Source: Odontocerum albicorne (taxonomy: Eukaryota; Arthropoda; Insecta; Trichoptera; Odontoceridae). From it: a DNA stretch of 64,000 nucleotides. The notes under the pieces are model-generated. The model made no database searches. It was not told where the DNA came from and saw only the letters and a list, made by a program, of their open reading frames with translations. Positions 23,898-34,044 of this stretch are shown here, piece by piece; within the stretch, counting starts at the first letter, position 1; each line of letters starts with the position of its first letter. Both the position numbers and the translations under genes were made by a program. The stretch covers positions 23,572,916-23,636,915 of the forward strand of contig OX463841.1 in assembly GCA_949825065.1 (NCBI GenBank). The letters run 5' to 3'.

Positions 23898-24096
23898 GTC
23901 ATTATCGATCTTCCTCTGGTACCCACGGTTAACTAGTCTGCGCTGTGACATTACCGATCTTCCTCTGGTACCCACGGTTAACTAGTCTGCGCTGTGACAT
24001 TATCGATTCCCCTCTGGTACCCACGGTTAACTAGTCTGCGCTGTGACATTATCGATCTTCCTCTGATACCCACGGTTAACTAGTCTGCCCTGTGAC
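23898..24096. repeat. Minisatellite, 49-bp unit, 4 copies
   Basis: Units start near 23898, 23947, 23996 and 24045, with CATTATCGATCTTCCTCTGG and TACCCACGGTTAACTAGTCT. Only scattered single-base differences separate them. Confidence 0.95.
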
Positions 24097-24570
24097 ATGT
24101 GAAATAAAACATAATGCGAAATGCGAAGATTATCTCTGGAAATAGAGATGTCATGTTTTCGTTCCGTTGAAGGCAAATAATAAATGAGACTATTGTTCTC
24201 AAACCCGACATATTCGGAGTAAAATTTCCTTTCAATTTTTTCCTCGTAATATGTGTAAAATGACTTATGAAAAATATGGGTTGCTAGTATTTTTTTAATT
24301 TGTAAACCAATTGATGCTGGTTTGAAAAATATGTTCCTAAAACGATGACTTTTTAGTCACAATGAGCAAAGTGCGATTAACTAAATGTTAATGATTATAG
24401 GGAATTTCTCGTGATTGAGTATGATTCTAAGCACCCGTACGTATATTGATTTATGGTGTGCAAGCTGTTACACTTCAGCAATCTCGCAATTTTTTTATAT
24501 CACACCCACAGTTCCGATGGCAAGGTATTATCCGTCTAAGACGATCAGCAGATTAGCTGGAGCTTTCGTT
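24097..24570. other. AT-rich spacer
   Basis: Nothing recognised on either strand. Confidence 0.5.
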
Positions 24571-24672
24571 TGACTGATTTTTATTTGTTTATTTAACAAT
24601 TCACTGTAAATACAATCTGGCGGATCTATTGCCAGGTGGAAATCTCCTCCAACCAACCAGACAAAAGTAAAT
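24571..24672 (-). mobile_element. LINE/SINE A-type 3' tail
   Basis: The minus strand reads GTCTGGTTGGTTGGAGGAGA, CACCTGGCAATAGATCCGCC and AGATTGTATTTACAGTGAAT, ending in TTAAATAAACAAATAAAAA. This is the SINE A tail motif, but with the ATTGTATTT...TTAAATAAA ending seen beside a LINE ORF end at 54305-54360. It is probably the 3' end of the partner LINE, or a SINE derived from it. Confidence 0.65.
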
Positions 24673-24789
24673 ATAGCATTTTTAATGTCGCAAAAAATGT
24701 TCAAAAGATTATTCATATTTATGAAATTTATGGACATAAACATATTAAAGTAAAAGTGATATATCATTAATCAAAAGAAAAGGATATGA

Positions 24790-25235
24790 TAGTGAATATG
24801 AAAGAAAAGTGAGGAGTGAAACACGTTTTCATACTGAATGGAAATTAAGAGTTTTTTCAGTCTTTCCTTAAAGTACGCCAAGGACGGAGCGAGTCTAACA
24901 TTGGTTTGTAACTGGTTCCAGAGTCTCATTGCAGAGACAGTCAAGAACGAAGTAAAAAATAAGAACGATGTCTCTGTCTGAGCGCAGCGCAAGTCCATGA
25001 TCGGGATAGACGCTGAAAATTTTCGTCAAGATAAGATTGGACGGCGAGACAGTTAAGGAGGTTATACGAATTTGGTGTCTAGGTAGCATATGAATTTGGT
25101 GTCTATTTCTCAGGTTCAACCAGTTCAGTGCCTTCTGGTACGAAGTTATAAGATCATACTTTCTCAGATTAAAAATAAAAGTTAGACAAAGACGCTGTAA
25201 TTTGTTTCGCTGTTCCTCGTTTCTCTTATCTGTCT
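24790..25235 (-). pseudogene. LINE C-terminal relic (CR1/Jockey-like)
   Basis: The minus-strand frames read LQRLCLTFIFNLRKYDLITS and YQKALNWLNLRNRHQIHMLP, then, after a frameshift near 25000, FLTVSAMRLWNQLQTNVRLA and PSLAYFKERLKKLLIS with a stop. The block R.WN.L...V..A.S...FK..L is the usual end of CR1/Jockey-type RT proteins. The tail at 24571-24672 may or may not belong to it. Confidence 0.6.
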
Positions 25236-25316
25236 ACAAAATAGATTGACAATGTGCCTCAATCAGGAGGTATTATCTGCTAATAGTTTTTTTCGTTGTT
25301 ATTACTTTTTACAATG

Positions 25317-26107
25317 AAATATGTTATATTATGCACTCATCTGCCCAACTAGGCGTGTGCCTGTTCTCAGACGGAAGGTTTCACAAAATAAAGCAAAATA
25401 TGTTATATTATGCACTCATCTGCCCAACTAGGCGTGTGCCTGTTCTTAGATGGAAGGTTTCACAAAATAAAGCAAAATATGTTATATTAGGCACTCATGT
25501 GCCCAACTAGGCGTGTGCCTGTTCTCAGACGGAAGGTTTCACAAAATAAAGCAAAATATGTTATATTAGGCACTCATCTGCCCAACTAGGCGTGTGCCTG
25601 TTCTTAGATGGAAGGTTTCACAAAATACAGCAAAATATGTTATATTAGGCACTCATGTGCCCAACTAGGAGTGTGCCTGTTCTCAAACGGAAGGTTTCAC
25701 AAAATAAAGCAAAATATGTTATATTAGGCACTCATGTGCCCAACTAGGCGTGTGCCTGTTCTCAGACGGAAGGTTTCACAAAATAAAGCAAAATATGTTA
25801 TATTAGGCACTCATGTGCCCAACTAGGCGTCTGCCTGTTCTCAGACGGAAGGTTTCACAAAATAAAGCAAAATATGTTATATTAGGCACTCATGTGCCCA
25901 ACTAGGCGTGTGCCTGTTCTCAGACGGAAGGTTTCACTAAATAAAGCAAAATATGTTATATTAGGCACTCATGTGCCCAACTAGGCGTGTGCCTGTTCTC
26001 AGACGGAAGGTTTCACTAAATAAAGCAAAATATGTTATATTAGGCACTCACCTGCCCAACTAGGCGTGTGCCTGTTCTTAGATGGAAGGTTTCACAAAAT
26101 AAAGCAA
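25317..26107. repeat. Minisatellite, 79-bp unit, 10 copies
   Basis: Units start at 25317 and then every 79 bases, for example 25396 and 25475. Each has AAATATGTTATATTAGGCAC, CCCAACTAGGCGTGTGCCTG and GAAGGTTTCACAAAATAAAG. Two linked variants exist: CATGTG with CTCAGACGG, and CATCTG or CACCTG with CTTAGATGG (copies 2, 4 and 10). Copy 1 looks recombinant. Confidence 0.97.
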
Positions 26108-26240
26108 AAATATAAAGAAATGGACGAAAAATCGTCACAACAATAAAGACCCATTTAAAAAAATAAATTAAACCTCATTATATTCACATTACACCGCGAA
26201 CAAATATTTTTACCAGAATTTTCAATGTCCAAAAGACAAA

Positions 26241-26380
26241 GAAAGGCGTTGAAGATGATACCTTTATTGAAAATACATTGTGTAACTTATTAGGGGAAAT
26301 ACTTGTAGTGCATTCAAATGCACATTTAATATTTTTCAAATCACGACTTGGAACCAATACTCAACAACTGGTGTTGGTGT
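26241..26380. repeat. Dispersed repeat, copy 2 (palindrome-bearing)
   Basis: Counterpart of 23747-23885, with the same GAAAGGCGTTGAAGAT start and an identical GTGCATTCAAATGCAC palindrome (26308-26323). It lies about 130 bp after the 79-bp array. Confidence 0.8.
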
Positions 26381-28371
26381 CTGTCTCAACACTTAAGTAG
26401 CAACCCTCGTACACACTCGTATATACTTGTCATGTAGAAAAAACATATAAATATATGTTTTTCTTAAGCTTAAATTTCAATTTCTTCTTTCCATGTTATA
26501 ATATTTTTAAAGCAAACAGAAAAACATTTTACCTATTAAGTTGTTCACAAGAAATTATCACGACCTGAAGAAATATCCAATCGGTGTTAGTTCTTCGTTA
26601 ATGTTTAAACATGTTCCTTCTGCCAACAAAAACAATAGTTTGTGATGGAAGAAAAAAAAAGATGAAATAAAATGTTTAAAATGATGTAATTAATATCTGT
26701 ATTTAGTCTTTCAACACAAAAATAATATTTCTTAATTGAATTCTTTACCAACTCACACTCGTATCAAGACAAAGTGGCGCAAGCCGCCTTTGAAAGTATT
26801 TGTCTCATACATATTTTCTCTAACATTTATTGGAGCTTCTATTATAATGAAAGCTCCATTTTTGTTTATATTGTGATCTCGCCGGTTGTTTTTATTGGGA
26901 CTTGACTTGTTTTATTTGTTAAATAAATGTTTGCCATTGTTGATTCAGCGTCCATAAGCGTACGGTGTTTGGTTATTTTAGTACCGCAAGGGGTAAACCT
27001 ATAAAGTTACCTATACCCTAGTTATAATAAGAATGAAGTGCTTACGCACCTTAGAGGCGGAGTCCAAATAAGGTGAAACTTTGATTTGTGGTAAGTCGTC
27101 ACTAAAGAGTAAAAAAAACATGTTTAATATGTACGATCCAATAAGCGCATATATTGACTTAGTTATATATTCATACAATGGAAGTGGTAAAAGAAAGGTG
27201 CACTATTTTCAACCTCTTTCAGTCCAATAGTAAAAATATGCTTATTTAAAAGTATTTAATTTCCCTCTATTTGCCGCATTTTGCACCCATCTTTTTCCTT
27301 AAATTTTCGTGAATTTCAGAGTTTGTAGGTTAACAGTTTAGTGCGTGTCGTCGCATAGGCGTATGTTATTGTAGGCATAACACATTGTTCAACTTATTTT
27401 AAGATGCTGTGGTATGTATTATTGTATAGTATTACAATTTCATTATATACGGTACAACCTGGAGGGTTTGTTGCAATATGCCATATATTCTAGCCAATCA
27501 AAAAATGTTAAATAGGTTGATACGGGTTCCTCTTTAATGAAGAGTTTATTTTCGTATTACGAATTATTTTAGTAGCGAGGAATATCAAGATTTACCGTAA
27601 TATATTTATTCCTATATGGGGTAACAAAGTGTAGGGATTAACAATAAAAGAAAAATTATACAGAAGTAACATTTATTTTAAATACTTAAAATGATAAAGG
27701 AAATGTGAAAAAAAAAGAAAACAATTTAATAGAAAGACTTGAACTCTTTTAAAATAAATTAGGTTCTGATATGAATTGTACCCATAACCCTGGCTTGAAA
27801 GAGCATGGAGGATAAGATAATATTTTGAGCTATTTAAAAGCAGTCCAACCTTATTTTATAAGTCTAGTTATTTCATTTAATTCATTTTTTATACTCATGG
27901 TGGGAGGTGTATGCTTAAAATAATATTATCCGAACGGGGGCCTATATCAGACTTAAGTTGACTGAACTATGAAGCCCGGTAGTTGCTAGAAGTACAATAT
28001 AATGCCCAGGCACAACAAACAACGACCGCGGGTGACGTGGCGAGACTATCCTTATGTGGGGAACGACCAGGGTTGCATATTAAGAATTATTAACAAATTA
28101 ATGTAACGGACGCTCAGACCAAAGGATTTCATTTGAATCGAAATATTATAGATATTCCTAATTCTTACACGTACAGATGTGCCATGTAAACAAGAACAGT
28201 TTGATAACTTATATTTGTAAACGTTTTATATTCACTGTGTTGGTGTTGGTGGCAGTTATCTTAGAAGTTTATTGTCATTAATTCTATTTTAAAAGAAAAT
28301 AAATGTTTAAAAACCAAGTTATTTTTTTATTGAATTATAAACCAACATCGATTCTTAAAAACAAGGTTTTA
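26381..28371. other. Spacer with one SINE A tail
   Basis: Apart from a SINE A tail at 27430-27525 and a GGAGCTT/AAGCTCC hairpin near 26833-26860, nothing is recognised. The piece at 26760-27010 (AATAAA, then a GTACCGCAAGGGG block) vaguely resembles an LTR border, but no coding partner or second LTR was seen. Confidence 0.45.
27430..27525 (-). mobile_element. SINE A tail fragment
   Basis: The minus strand gives TTAACATTTTTTGATTGGC, then the GGCATATTGCAACAAACCCT block and CCAGGTTGTACCGTATATAA. Head and box B are absent. Confidence 0.6.
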
Positions 28372-28414
28372 ATAATATAATAATAATAATAATAGTTAGA
28401 ATAATAATAATAAT
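28372..28414. repeat. TAA/ATA trinucleotide microsatellite
   Basis: An interrupted run of TAA units with a GTTAGA break. Beyond it, up to 28698, nothing is recognised. Confidence 0.9.
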
Positions 28415-28698
28415 CTCGTTTTTGATGACAAAAACAGGGCAATACAGGTAAAAAACGCACATTAATAATGACATACATAAATGACGATCCATTCTTTACA
28501 ATAAGAATTTGATTTTAGATGCTATTAAAAGGTCTGGGTTCATCTTGTACGACCACCCAGTCCTGACAGTCATTACCCTAGTGTAAAGAGAAGACCCGAC
28601 CGGGGGCATCACAGAAGTTTTACAGCCCACGCCTTCACATTATACAAAAAAAAGAAAAACATTACTGCAGGGTATTTCAAATAACTGAAGGTAACATA

Positions 28699-29652
28699 CT
28701 AGGCGTATCCAGAAAGTAAGTGTACTGAGGCTCTCACAACCGGATGGATTTTATTTTCGACATGTTGGCTACACTTCCGTGTAGCCCGACCCTTCCCCTC
28801 CACAACGAGACCGGTTCGAGGTCAGTACGTTGAGAAGTGTCGACGCAACAACACGTTTCGTGAAAAATGTCAATCCAATCTCCCGCCAAGTGCGAAATAA
28901 ATAATGCCGGGCAAGAGCTTTTGAGGCGCTGCAAACTCCATGGAGATGAATTTCTCTGCTCCATCGTTACTGGAGATGAAACTTGGTTTGCACACTACAC
29001 GCCTGAAACCAAAAGGTAGTCTCAACAGTGGCGTCACACCTCTTCACCCTCCGCCAAAAAGTTCAAAACCACAATTTCAGCCAAGAAAATCATGGTATCC
29101 GTGTTTTGGGACTGTCAAGGCATAATTTTAATTGAATATATGCCTCAAGGGGAGACCATCAACTCTGCAAGATACTATGAGACCCTAAAAAAATTGCGGA
29201 GGGTGATTCAGAACAAGAGGAGAGGCATGCTGACAAAGGGAGTCTGCCTGCTGCACGACAATGCCAGACCACACACGGCCAACGCCACGAAGGAACTGCT
29301 CACCTCGTTTAAATGGGATGTCCTGAACCATCCCGCGCATTCCCCTGACCTAGCACCTTCAGATTACTATCTCTTTACCTCCCTGAAGCTGCACATGGGT
29401 GGAAAAAGGTTTTCAACCGACGAGGAGGTAAAGGAGGAGGTGGAGAAGTGGACGGAGGGGTTGGCGGGAAACAACTTCGAGGAAGGCATCAAAAAGTTGA
29501 TACCCCGCTTCACCACCTGCATTGAGAGGAATGGCGACTATGTCGAAAAATAGCTTACATATGTACTACGGTAACCACGTAATTTTTTTGTTTAAATAAA
29601 AAAAATTGTAACCTACAAAAATTCAGTACACTTACTTTCTGGATATGCCTCG
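28699..29652 (+). mobile_element. Mariner element 2, internally deleted
   Basis: Flanking TA dinucleotides (28697-28698 and 29653-29654) and terminal inverted repeats near CTAGGCGTATCCAGAAAGTA on the left and its counterpart (CGAGGCATATCCAGAAAGTA when reversed) on the right. At 954 bp it is about 330 bp shorter than a normal mariner. The lost part falls in the DNA-binding region of the transposase. The right end resembles that of the mariner at 61.8 kb. Confidence 0.9.
28867..29553 (+). pseudogene. Mariner DD34D transposase, internal deletion and one stop
   Basis: From ATG at 28867 the frame reads MSIQSPAKCEI and then jumps to AGQELLRRCKLHGDEF, so the helix-turn-helix DNA-binding part is gone while the frame is kept. 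The catalytic core follows: TGDETWFAHYTPETKR, an in-frame TAG where a glutamine is usual, KIMVSVFWD, LLHDNARPHTA and SPDLAPSDYYLF, ending NGDYVEK and a stop. The spacing from the HDN aspartate to the PSD aspartate is 34 residues, so this is DD34D mariner. All three acidic residues are present. Without the DNA-binding domain and with the stop it cannot be active. Normal length is about 345 residues; this frame has 228 codons plus the stop. Confidence 0.9.
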
Positions 29653-29781
29653 TATATAAAGATTCTTAAAAACATTAAAAACTATCTACCAATCGAATGC
29701 TAGAATATATTCATGCACACATACATTCTGTAAAATAAATTTAATACGGTGGACGCAACAGCCACAAAATTCCTTGGTTCG

Positions 29782-29997
29782 CACGAACTCTATGGCCTAG
29801 TTGATAAGATGCCTGTCTTCTAGCCCGGGAGTTGCGGGTTCGATTATCGTAGACCACTATATTTAAAAAAAAATATTCCTATGTGTTTTTCACTTAACGT
29901 TTTTTATCGCTTTCCAGTTGGTTGGAAGACATTGTCACACGGTAGCAAGTTCACCAGGTTGTTCTGTATATAAAAAAAATGTAATATAATAGACAAA
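29782..29997 (+). mobile_element. SINE A copy, full length
   Basis: GGCCTAGTTGATAAGATGCC (box A), TTCTAGCCCGGGAGTTGC, GGGTTCGATTATC (box B), GTTGGTTGGAAGACATTGTC, AGTTCACCAGGTTGTTCTGT and ATGTAATATAATA. Blocks are complete and in order. Confidence 0.9.
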
Positions 29998-30837
29998 TAT
30001 AATTAAGTGGAGACCTTTGGAGAATGCCTACATTTTGAAAAAGATAGAATCAAGCTTATGGTGAGGAAATAACGTTTCTATTTGTTACATAAACGATCAA
30101 GGCAACATATTTTTAATCGCTCCTAAATAAATCCCTATTGTTTTAAACAACAGTGTATATAATGTGAACAAATTCAAACGAAAAAGGCTAGAAATAAATT
30201 AAACAGAGAAGAAATTGACTAAGTGTACTCTATTATTGTTCCCAACGGTAATTAATCTGGAAAAATAATATGTAATATGGTTGATTTTATTAAAACGTCG
30301 CAGTCTTCAATTTAAAGGCGATGTAAAGAAAATATAATCATTGGAATTAAATTGTGTACTGTAACGTCAACCATCTTTAAAATAACAGAAAATGGTAATT
30401 AATCGGAAAAAAACTTGGAAATGAATAAAAGTTTCGATCATGGAATGGTTTGGTATCAGAAACTGAATCTTAGGATAAGTGAGCTAAAATAAAGAAGTAC
30501 GTACGACACTTAAAATAATTTAAGAGGTATGTTTCTATTCAAAATGTTTCAAATATGATTTTTTAAAACATATCAGATTTACAAAATGAGATATTTGCTC
30601 TTGAAAAATAAACTGTTTTATTTCTTTGTTTTGTATTTATTTTTAGTCTCTCTCCTATATTTTAGCACTGCACTGAGGTTTTTAATTACTTCATTCATTT
30701 GCATGGTAATCTTCTACATACACGAATCGGTGATTCGTACTTATTGAAGGGTTCACATTATTTTCAGCCCCATTAATCGAGTCCTCGGGTTTAGAACAAC
30801 ACTTGTACATGTCTAAAGCGAGCGGGTATTACCAAAC
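29998..30837. other. AT-rich spacer
   Basis: Nothing recognised on either strand. Confidence 0.5.
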
Positions 30838-30935
30838 TAGTACCTTTTTTGTCGGGTGCCACCGGGAATCAAACCCGAAACCCCTATTTGAAAGTCATGT
30901 GCCTTACCAATTAGGCCACCAAGGTTGTCGTTCAT
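30838..30935 (-). mobile_element. SINE A head (tRNA-Glu-like), minus strand
   Basis: The minus strand reads TGGCCTAATTGGTAAGGCAC, with a D arm GCCT/AGGC that pairs, ATGACTTTCAAATAGGGG with CTTTCA at the anticodon loop, and TCGGGTTTGATTCCCGGTGG (T arm). The acceptor strands ACCTTGG and TGGCACC do not pair, so it is not a working tRNA. No SINE body follows on the 3' side. Confidence 0.7.
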
Positions 30936-31077
30936 GAAACGTAAATTTTAATTATTTCCATATTAATATAACTGCAATTTGAAATTCTCGACTTTTAAAA
31001 AAAAAATTATTTGACTTTAATCATGAAAACGTCCATAAAATAACTGTATTTTCCTAATCCTTCACGTCGTAGATAAA

Positions 31078-31520
31078 CTCGTATATTATACCTATGTACG
31101 TAAGTTGAGCTCGCGAGTGTGGTGTTGATATACTCGTATTATACCTATGTAAGTTGAGCTCGCGAGTGTGGTGCAGATATACTCGTATTATACCTATGTA
31201 AGTTGAGCTCGCGAGTGTAGTGCAGATATATTCGTATTATACCTATGTAAGTTGAGCTCGCGAGTGTAGTGCAGATATATTCGTATTATACCTATGTAAG
31301 TTAAGCTCGCGAGTGTGGTGCAGATATACTCGTATTATACCTATGTAAGTTAAGCTCGCGAGTGTGGTGCAGATATACTCGTATTATACCTATGTAAGTT
31401 AAGCTCGCGAGTGTGGTGCAGATATACTCGTATTATACCTATGTAAGTTAAGCTCGCGAGTGTGGTGCAGATATACTCGTATTATACCTATGTAAGTTGA
31501 GCTCGCGAGTGTGGTGCAGA
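31078..31520. repeat. Minisatellite, 49-bp unit, 9 copies
   Basis: The unit contains GTAAGTTGAGCTCGCGAGTG, GTGCAGATATACTCGTATTA and TACCTAT. Each copy holds the palindrome CTCGCGAG or its neighbour GAGCTC, plus the TACTCGTA motif (TATTCGTA in two copies). The first copy is aberrant (GTACGTAAG, GGTGTTGAT). The rest are almost identical except for GAGCTC/AAGCTC. Confidence 0.97.
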
Positions 31521-32882
31521 TTTAAAATTCGCAAATATATTTCCGTACTTCACGAAGTACCAGTATACATATAGCGCGATAAGGGAAAGCATCGCTTCGA
31601 TCCTCATATTTTTTCGCGGGATTAAGTGGAAGGAGTCCATTTTTCAGCTGTATCTCTCCCATCCCTGTAATAGTCCACGGAGGATGTGTGGGTAGGAAGG
31701 GTAGAGATGGGACCCTGGCGGAAGGATGGGGCGGAGGGCTCTGCGCACCTCCCTCCTGATCGATACACCCTACTCCTCGTCTCCCTCGCAGACCCACGTA
31801 CTCCTAACCTGTCAACTTGTCCGATGTCCTCCACTCAGTGCGTCCTCTTACTCTGTTTTCCAATTATTCGGAGATTAAAAAAATGTTTTGTTGACTTCGC
31901 AGAATAAATCAATCGATGGCAAAAACGCGCGTGCAAATTTCATCAATGCATGTGATAACTCTGGATTTTGACCCAAATTGCGAAGAAGCACAGTTTTGAA
32001 AAGCTTTTTTTTGTAGTTTTTCGAATTTGAATTTTTAAATACCAAAATGAAATAAATAACAAAATTAATTAAAATCATTATATAGTATATACGAGTAGTT
32101 TTGTGAATATATCATAATATGGTGAATTTTTTTGTGAATAAATTTCAGAATATCAAAACATTAAACCGTTAACTTAGTCTTACACTAAAAATAAAATATA
32201 TAGAATTTTAAAAAAAAATCAATACATACCAATAATTTACATTAAATATACAGATTATTAATACGAGTATCTATAAAAATTTACATTAATCACAAAAGAG
32301 TGAGATCGCGCACAAAAATGATCCAATAATTGTATGGATAATGATTGGATACTGTACACAACACAATATTTATTTGGTTCAAGAGTTTGAGGTTAGGTAT
32401 GGTTAATTTAATGTTAGAATTAATCGAACGCTACTATTTTTACAGCCTCCTTTTCATTGGTTGACTGCATATTGAACAAATAATGAAACTAGAGTATTTT
32501 TTAAATAAAAATTGTTTCACGAATGCTTAACTCCACGGTAAATAAAAAATACTTTTAACATCGTAGAGCTATTGGTTATTTTTATTAATTTTCTTCGCTC
32601 ATTATCCTTTGCGCTGGAGTTGCAGCATGAAAAGAGTTGTTCTCTATTTTACAAGATCTTGTTTTCAAATATAACTTGTTATTTTATATAGCTTACATAT
32701 AAAAGCCAAACTCAATTCTTCTCTCACTCTCTATGAGTTCCCATATTACATGACCATACGTATGTGCATATGTCACGTCTTATACCAATTGAGCCGTGTC
32801 TTCTAGTATTCAAAGCCTTAAAATCAATATGATAATGAACAATTCGCTGCATTAAATGGTTTTAGGCATTAAGCGGTTTTAA
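31521..32882. other. Spacer beginning with a GC-rich islet
   Basis: The part at about 31620-31860 is strongly GC-rich, C/T-rich on the plus strand downstream and G-rich upstream, with overlapping unassigned frames on both strands. It is the most GC-rich piece in the spacers and may be a decayed element or a promoter or exon remnant. From 31900 on the DNA is AT-rich. Confidence 0.4.
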
Positions 32883-33052
32883 TCGAGGTGCATGGCCGCG
32901 CGGTAACGCGCCGGACTTCTGTGCGGAAGGTCATCGGTTCGAACCCCGCGCTGTGCTACTCCCCTCGAACGACACAGGCACTTCTTCCGCCTAGTGTTCG
33001 AGGGTATAAGGATACCTATGACTTCGGTCATATCTATTCTTAAAAAAAAAGA
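32883..33052 (+). mobile_element. SINE B copy, full length
   Basis: The tRNA-like head has box A TGGCCGCGCGGTAACGCG (32893-32910) and box B GGTTCGAACCC (32936-32946). The body can form a long hairpin: 32962-32969 with 32997-33004, 32973-32975 with 32994-32996, and 32976-32979 with 32989-32992, loop ACTTCTTCC. A second hairpin, TATGAC-TTCG-GTCATA (33017-33032), precedes TATTCTT and the A-run. The family is distinct from SINE A. Confidence 0.85.
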
Positions 33053-33404
33053 TTTTAAAAGGAACTTTAAAATCATGATTTTAAAACATAGTAAGCCACC
33101 AGCTGCAAATTAACACAAATAAGTATTCTTAACTTTATAGATTCGCCACTATTAGTTTGAAATTCACAGTTTTGCGTGGAGTTTTGTTCTGAAATTCAGA
33201 GTTTATAACGAATTTTCTACCTGCAAAGTTTTGTGTATTTTATTGCAATATTTAGTTAATCAATTCCATTTACTATCAAAGTTTGTCGCTTTAGAGTTGT
33301 TGTTGGCTCTGCATTAAACGTACGAAGAACATTAAAGTAATTTATGTCGCTAATTGTGTTTATGCCATTTTAATATATAAGTCATTTGAACGATGGGAAT
33401 GAAT

Positions 33405-33765
33405 GAATTTTTTTATCTAGATTTACAACTGCTGTGTACCGGTAGTAAGACACCTGTTTTATCTAGATTTACAACTGCTGTGTACCGGTAGTAAGACACC
33501 TGTTTTATCTAGATTTACAACTGCCGTGTACCGGTAGTAAGACACCTGTTTTATTTAGATTTACAACTGCCGTGTACCGGTAGTAAGACACCTATTTTCA
33601 AGCCCCGGGATTGCGGTTTTGATTCCTGTTGGTATCTATTTTTTTAGAAAAAGTATTCTACTCCGTTTTTTCACTAAATTATTGTTGGGCGTCTTTCAAG
33701 TTGATTGGGAGAAATCGCCACATGGCAATAAGTCCTCCAGGTATAATAAAATAACTGTATAAAAT
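33405..33765 (+). mobile_element. SINE A copy with tandemly expanded head
   Basis: A 46-bp unit (ATTTACAACTGCTGTGTACC then GGTAGTAAGACACCTGTTTT) starts at 33421, 33467, 33513 and 33559. The last unit runs into a normal SINE A continuation: AAGCCCCGGGATTGCGG, box B-like TTTTGATTCC, CACATGGCAATAAGTCCTCC, then AGGTATAATAAAATAA. The repeated unit is therefore the SINE box A region plus adjacent upstream sequence. Confidence 0.85.
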
Positions 33766-33835
33766 ATACAAATTATTCATCCATTATTTTTTATGGATTG
33801 TAATTTTTAGTGTAAATTTCTAATCTAATTCATCA

Positions 33836-34044
33836 GAGAAATCTTACAATTATGCTATATTTCCTTAGAGAAATCTTATCATTATGCTATATTTCCTTAG
33901 AGAAATCTTGAACTGCTTTATTAACATCTTATAATTATTATCATGAACTCTCATATATCATAGTACTCTTATTAGGGGGAATTGCCTAGACAAAAAAAAA
34001 ACTCTCACATAATTAACCAAAAAAAACCTCATATTATTAAGCAA
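33836..34044. repeat. Irregular short repeats bordering the 87-bp array
   Basis: A roughly 32-bp unit (GAGAAATCTTA, CATTATGCTATATTTCCTTA) occurs two to three times, then broken pieces of the 87-bp unit (TCTTGAACTGCTTTATTAAC) appear. Confidence 0.7.

Noticed and set aside
26760..27010. Solo LTR
   Set aside because: There is an AATAAA and a GTACCGCAAGGGG block, but no TG...CA borders, target duplication, second LTR or retroviral-type coding sequence could be identified.
30838..30935. A functional tRNA gene on the minus strand
   Set aside because: The D and T arms pair, but the acceptor strands (ACCTTGG and TGGCACC) and the anticodon stem do not. It fits a SINE A head better.
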